64,000 nt of DNA. Origin: Chlamydiia bacterium. Lineage in GTDB: Bacteria; Chlamydiota; Chlamydiia; Chlamydiales; GCA-2402025. The notes below the pieces were generated by a model. That model was not told where the DNA came from. It saw only the letters and a program-made list of their open reading frames with translations, and did not search any database. The stretch lies in contig JAJACS010000001.1 of the NCBI GenBank assembly GCA_022601395.1, forward strand, positions 158,028-222,027. The letters are read 5' to 3'. Shown here piece by piece: positions 60,836 through 64,000 of the stretch (within the stretch, counting starts at the first letter, position 1; each line of letters opens with the position of its first letter). Position numbers and translations under genes: made by a program.

Positions 60836-63800
60836 TGATGATCTGCCCCGCAAGAGGGGCAGCTTCTTTTCCATAGTCTCCGAACTTTAGATAGACAACA
60901 ACAACAAGCTCAGGCTCCTCCTCTTTTTCCTTAGAGGGAAGAAATGAGATACCTCCAAACCAAACATCTTTACACTTTATTGGAGGCATCTCTCTATCGA
61001 GCGTTGGGTTGTAGGCGATCTCGGCAGAGGATGTTTTCCCAGCAAATTGGTTCTTAAGTTTTAAATATTCCCTTTTTGCAGCTCTATTTCCATAAAGGTA
61101 TCTGATAATAGCAGCTCTTGCAGCGCCAATAGGAGAGGAGACAACATTATGAAGACTTTGAATCAAGTAGTCTTTGATTTCTTTAGGAAGGTACAGCTTG
61201 CGGTAAAGGGTTTTGTCAGTAAGGAGCTCCTTTTCTGCTTCGTCATCTTTCTGCGTTTCCAAAAAGAAAGGAAAAAAGATCCCTACACGGTCGAGTATAT
61301 TATCGTAGGGATAGGCCTTCTCATCCTTTTGAAAAAGAGAGTTCCTTCTACTCGCTCCTGTTTTAGATTTCAAAATCTGGGGTTTTAGCAGTTCTCCACC
61401 ATTCACAAGAGAAGAAAGCATCATGGAGGTTTGTAAAGGTGTTGCAATAAGAGAATGCTGCCCAATTGCAAAGGCATACAGACCCGATCTGTTTTCACTT
61501 AAGTCTTTTGGCAGAACACCTGGGATTTCATATGGCAAGTCAATGCCTGTTTTATTCCCAAACCCAAATTTCAAACTTGTTAACACAAGGTCATTAGGCT
61601 CATTAATAACATCGGAGGCGAGCAATGAGAAATAAATGTTAGAAGAGCGTTCCATCGCTTTAAAGAAGTCAACTTTTCCAAGGGATGCGTGAGACCTTGG
61701 TAGAGTTCCTCCTTTGTAGCGCCTTGTAATCTTTTTCCCATCCTCATGGAACCCAAGAACAATGCCTTTTGGGGTTTTCATAGAAGGGTGGATTTCATCA
61801 ATGATCGTAAGGGGGTTCAAAGAGTCTTTGCCTTCATAAAAACCTCTTTCGTAGTTTTGAGTAATCGCCTCGTAAGCTGTAATCACTTTGAAGATGGAGC
61901 CAAGTGGCGTAGCCTGCCGATATGCATAAGATCGTCCATAGCCAAACCTTGAATAAGGATAAAAGCAACTAGCAAGGTCTTGCCCAAGCTGCTTGGTTCT
62001 TCGCTTCTTTATCTGAGGGTAATAGCCATGAAGCTTGTACGTGAGTTCCCTATAACCTTTCATCGTAGTGAGGTATTCAAGGCAATGCTCTTCGGGGATC
62101 TTAGTGAGTTTTTGCCTTAAGAGTCTGAGAGCACTTTTGTTTCTTTTTTTAAAAGGAACACCTTCAAGAAAGCGGGAGTCTTCTTCTAGAAGCAAGCCTA
62201 TATGAAGAGAAAGATCCTTAGCTAGATCGTTTTTACCAAGAATAAAGCCAAGCATGATTTGAAGCTTGTTTTCCTCCCAAAACTCTTTAAACATCTTCTT
62301 TTCAAGTTTTGTGAGATATTCAAGGTATGGTCTTTGGTAGGTCTTTCTTTTCTTCTCATCTTTTCTTTTTTCTTTCAAATAGTCTTTGAAATGCTCTTCC
62401 CGCCAGTTGTAAAAGTCGTTTTCATGGAAACTTCTTTTTACAAATTGTTCTACCGTAGATAGAAGGATGCAAAAAGATTGCGTAAGTTTGCGGTATCCCG
62501 CTAAAGACTCAGATGAAACAACCTCGGCAAGCTCTTCTGTAAAATACTTCTTGTTTGCGAAAAGAGTTGCGAGGTCTAAAAGAAGAAGCTTGTCGTCATT
62601 ATGTTTGATATGGCAAAGAGTTCTATCTAACTCAATTTTTGCACGCTTTACATATTCACTGTGCTGACTCAAAGCCTCTTTTGTAAGGGTTAGCTGCTTT
62701 TCAGATGAGGAAAAACAACTGGGTAAATATCCCCGACTCTTTGGGTAAAGGGTGTCAATGACAGCATGCATATTCGGCTGCTCTGATAGATCTAAAAGGC
62801 TTTCTAGAGTTGTTTGAAATTGGAGAGCCTTTCCGATAGTAGAAAGTTTTGTGAAATGCTCTCTTGCAGCACTATGTTTTGAGAAAATCATTTCTAAGTA
62901 GGAATCAAGAGTGAGCCATTTTTTTTCAGTGTAGAACTGTTTCCTTTTAGAGCTGTAAAGCTCTCTTGTAAGAGGAGCCTTCCCATCCCAAAGATTGGCA
63001 AGGTAAGTACTGTTTTCAAGCCATCTAGAGATGTGTTGGCTTTTCTCTTCCTTTACAATTTCATCTTGCGCAGGAATAAAATCATTAGGGTCCATTCTAG
63101 GGTAAGAAGCAAGAGTGACCACCTCTCCTGTTTTGGGGAGGATCGCAACAATAGAGCCGCCTTTTATCCAAGGAGAAGGTAGGAACCTGTGATCTTTACC
63201 AGAGTGTGGAAACTTTTCTTCTCTAATTTGTTCGTTTTCTGCAAGCAGTGCTTCAGCGAACTCTTGCAGCTCAGACGAAATGTTCAAAAGAAGCTTTTTC
63301 CCAGGGATCGATTTTTTAGAACCTGGAAGCATACGGACATAGTGTCCTTTGGTATCTACTTCATAATGTTTTTTTCCTCTATAGCCTCTTAAGTCATCGT
63401 CAAAACTTTTCTCAACGCCTACTTTCCCAACAGTTTCATTGAGGGTATAGGCCTTGCTTTTAAGCTCAAGAATTCTGTTCTTGATATCCAGTATACTGGT
63501 AAAGCCTTTGGGTAAAAAAACGGGGTTTCCACTTTCGTGATCTTTTAGGAACTCCTCTAGTTCTTTTACTTCAGTAAGCGTATTCACATATGAGTTTTGA
63601 TCAATTCCACCGACGAAGCCAAGAACGTCTCCTGCTACTGGACCTTTTGGGTAGAACCTTTTAGAAGTAGACCTTGTCTTTAGGCCAAGGTACTTCCTTT
63701 CAAGAGTCTTTAATCTGTAGTAAGTAGCCTCATCAAGGTCTTCTTTGATAGTAAAGGGTGTATTAGGGAAAAGAGAGGCTTTACTATAGAGAATATCTTC

Positions 63801-64000
63801 AACATCAACAGGGTTAAGCTCAAGTTCTTTTGCAAGTGTTTGGCTTAAGGTCGTAATATACTCTTTTCGAGGGTAGACTTTTATTTTTTTCCCTTTATCG
63901 CCTTTGATCCATCTAATTCTTGGGACTTGTTTTATAGGATCATATAAGACAGTAGCTTCATAAGAAATTTTGTTAACAGCAAAGGGGATGCCAAAACGAT
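60801..64000 (-). CDS. PBP2-type class B penicillin-binding protein, 5' end outside the window
   Basis: Transpeptidase cross-linking peptidoglycan at the periplasmic face of the inner membrane. The frame stays open to the window edge; a GTG at 63587 is not the start, because coding clearly continues (RFYPKGPVAGDVLGFVGG in the dimerisation domain). About 1066 residues are visible, far longer than E. coli PBP2 (633) but similar to chlamydial PBP2. The transpeptidase domain has SxxK in GSIFKVITAYEA, SxN in RSSNIYFSLLA, and KTS in AGKTSSAEIAY where most enzymes have KTG. A roughly 300-residue charged helical insertion lies between the dimerisation region and the SxxK motif. Chlamydial peptidoglycan is made at the division site by such enzymes; the gene probably corresponds to pbp2/mrdA. 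Confidence 0.9.
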   Translation of the reverse strand, partial: RFGIPFAVNKISYEATVLYDPIKQVPRIRWIKGDKGKKIKVYPRKEYITTLSQTLAKELELNPVDVEDILYSKASLFPNTPFTIKEDLDEATYYRLKTLERKYLGLKTRSTSKRFYPKGPVAGDVLGFVGGIDQNSYVNTLTEVKELEEFLKDHESGNPVFLPKGFTSILDIKNRILELKSKAYTLNETVGKVGVEKSFDDDLRGYRGKKHYEVDTKGHYVRMLPGSKKSIPGKKLLLNISSELQEFAEALLAENEQIREEKFPHSGKDHRFLPSPWIKGGSIVAILPKTGEVVTLASYPRMDPNDFIPAQDEIVKEEKSQHISRWLENSTYLANLWDGKAPLTRELYSSKRKQFYTEKKWLTLDSYLEMIFSKHSAAREHFTKLSTIGKALQFQTTLESLLDLSEQPNMHAVIDTLYPKSRGYLPSCFSSSEKQLTLTKEALSQHSEYVKRAKIELDRTLCHIKHNDDKLLLLDLATLFANKKYFTEELAEVVSSESLAGYRKLTQSFCILLSTVEQFVKRSFHENDFYNWREEHFKDYLKEKRKDEKKRKTYQRPYLEYLTKLEKKMFKEFWEENKLQIMLGFILGKNDLAKDLSLHIGLLLEEDSRFLEGVPFKKRNKSALRLLRQKLTKIPEEHCLEYLTTMKGYRELTYKLHGYYPQIKKRRTKQLGQDLASCFYPYSRFGYGRSYAYRQATPLGSIFKVITAYEAITQNYERGFYEGKDSLNPLTIIDEIHPSMKTPKGIVLGFHEDGKKITRRYKGGTLPRSHASLGKVDFFKAMERSSNIYFSLLASDVINEPNDLVLTSLKFGFGNKTGIDLPYEIPGVLPKDLSENRSGLYAFAIGQHSLIATPLQTSMMLSSLVNGGELLKPQILKSKTGASRRNSLFQKDEKAYPYDNILDRVGIFFPFFLETQKDDEAEKELLTDKTLYRKLYLPKEIKDYLIQSLHNVVSSPIGAARAAIIRYLYGNRAAKREYLKLKNQFAGKTSSAEIAYNPTLDREMPPIKCKDVWFGGISFLPSKEKEEEPELVVVVYLKFGDYGKEAAPLAGQIITKWRELCEKHF

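Noticed and set aside
63585..63587. GTG at 63587 as start of the penicillin-binding protein
   Set aside because: Coding continues in frame without a stop to the window edge and includes the conserved RFYPKGPVAGDVLGFVG segment.
1..64000. CRISPR arrays, insertion sequences, prophage or rRNA genes
   Set aside because: No regularly spaced repeats, transposase or integrase motifs, phage structural genes or rRNA sequence were seen on either strand.

Overview
The window most likely comes from a member of the phylum Chlamydiae outside the classical Chlamydiaceae (an amoeba- or arthropod-associated 'environmental' chlamydia). The main support is gene order remembered from Chlamydia: nth-mnmE next to psd and secA, lipA-lpd, ruvA-ruvC, mutL-pepP, and dnaB close to mnmG. 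Other support is a class B penicillin-binding protein of more than 1060 residues, type II secretion pseudopilins, and many lineage-specific proteins without recognisable family. The family or genus cannot be fixed from sequence reading alone. The DNA is moderately A+T-rich, and most core genes sit in short, tightly spaced operons.

Layout. 1-5 kb: 5' part of mnmG, an ultra-short basic ribosomal-type gene, an A+T-rich MFS transporter plus exported methyltransferase pair wedged in, then dnaB. 5-12.8 kb: an accessory region with a Fic AMPylator bracketed by a 50-bp direct repeat derived from tRNA-Ser(GCU), two paralogous caspase/CHAT-like proteins, an outer membrane protein, a membrane-anchored orphan, and a lone AAA/DUF4143 ATPase bracketed by two related long palindromes. 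12.9-17.5 kb: exported GH3 hexosaminidase, oligoendopeptidase F and a SprT/DUF2786 protein. 17.6-24.1 kb: mutL, pepP, a class III nucleotide cyclase receptor and a PAS histidine kinase in one direction. 24.1-26.3 kb: three pseudopilin-like genes. 26.6-34.5 kb: an acidic orphan, a metallophosphoesterase, glgC, two orphans, the lpd-lipA pair and an exported GT32 glycosyltransferase. 34.6-45.1 kb: orphans, a seven-bladed YVTN propeller, secA, psd, nth, mnmE, ruvA and ruvC. 45.3-48 kb: two orphans. 48.1-52.6 kb: two GT9 glycosyltransferases, gpsA and the NAD(P)HX repair enzyme. 52.6-60 kb: an internally duplicated hydrophobic protein and a polysaccharide-export cluster (nucleotide-sugar epimerase, Wza-like lipoprotein, Wzc-like protein without a P-loop, UDP-xylose synthase). 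60-64 kb: an orphan and a PBP2-type transpeptidase running off the window.

How the genes fit together. The core genes cover replication and repair (dnaB, mutL, nth, ruvAC), tRNA modification (mnmE/mnmG), secretion (secA, pseudopilins), lipid and envelope synthesis (psd, gpsA, GT9, PBP) and central metabolism (lpd, lipA, glgC). The accessory genes look like host-interaction or genome-conflict functions: AMPylation, caspase-fold proteases, exported methyl- and glycosyltransferases, and possible inclusion-membrane-type proteins. The best candidates for something undescribed are the caspase-like pair, the self-regulated Fic unit at the tRNA gene, and the palindrome-bracketed ATPase cassette.
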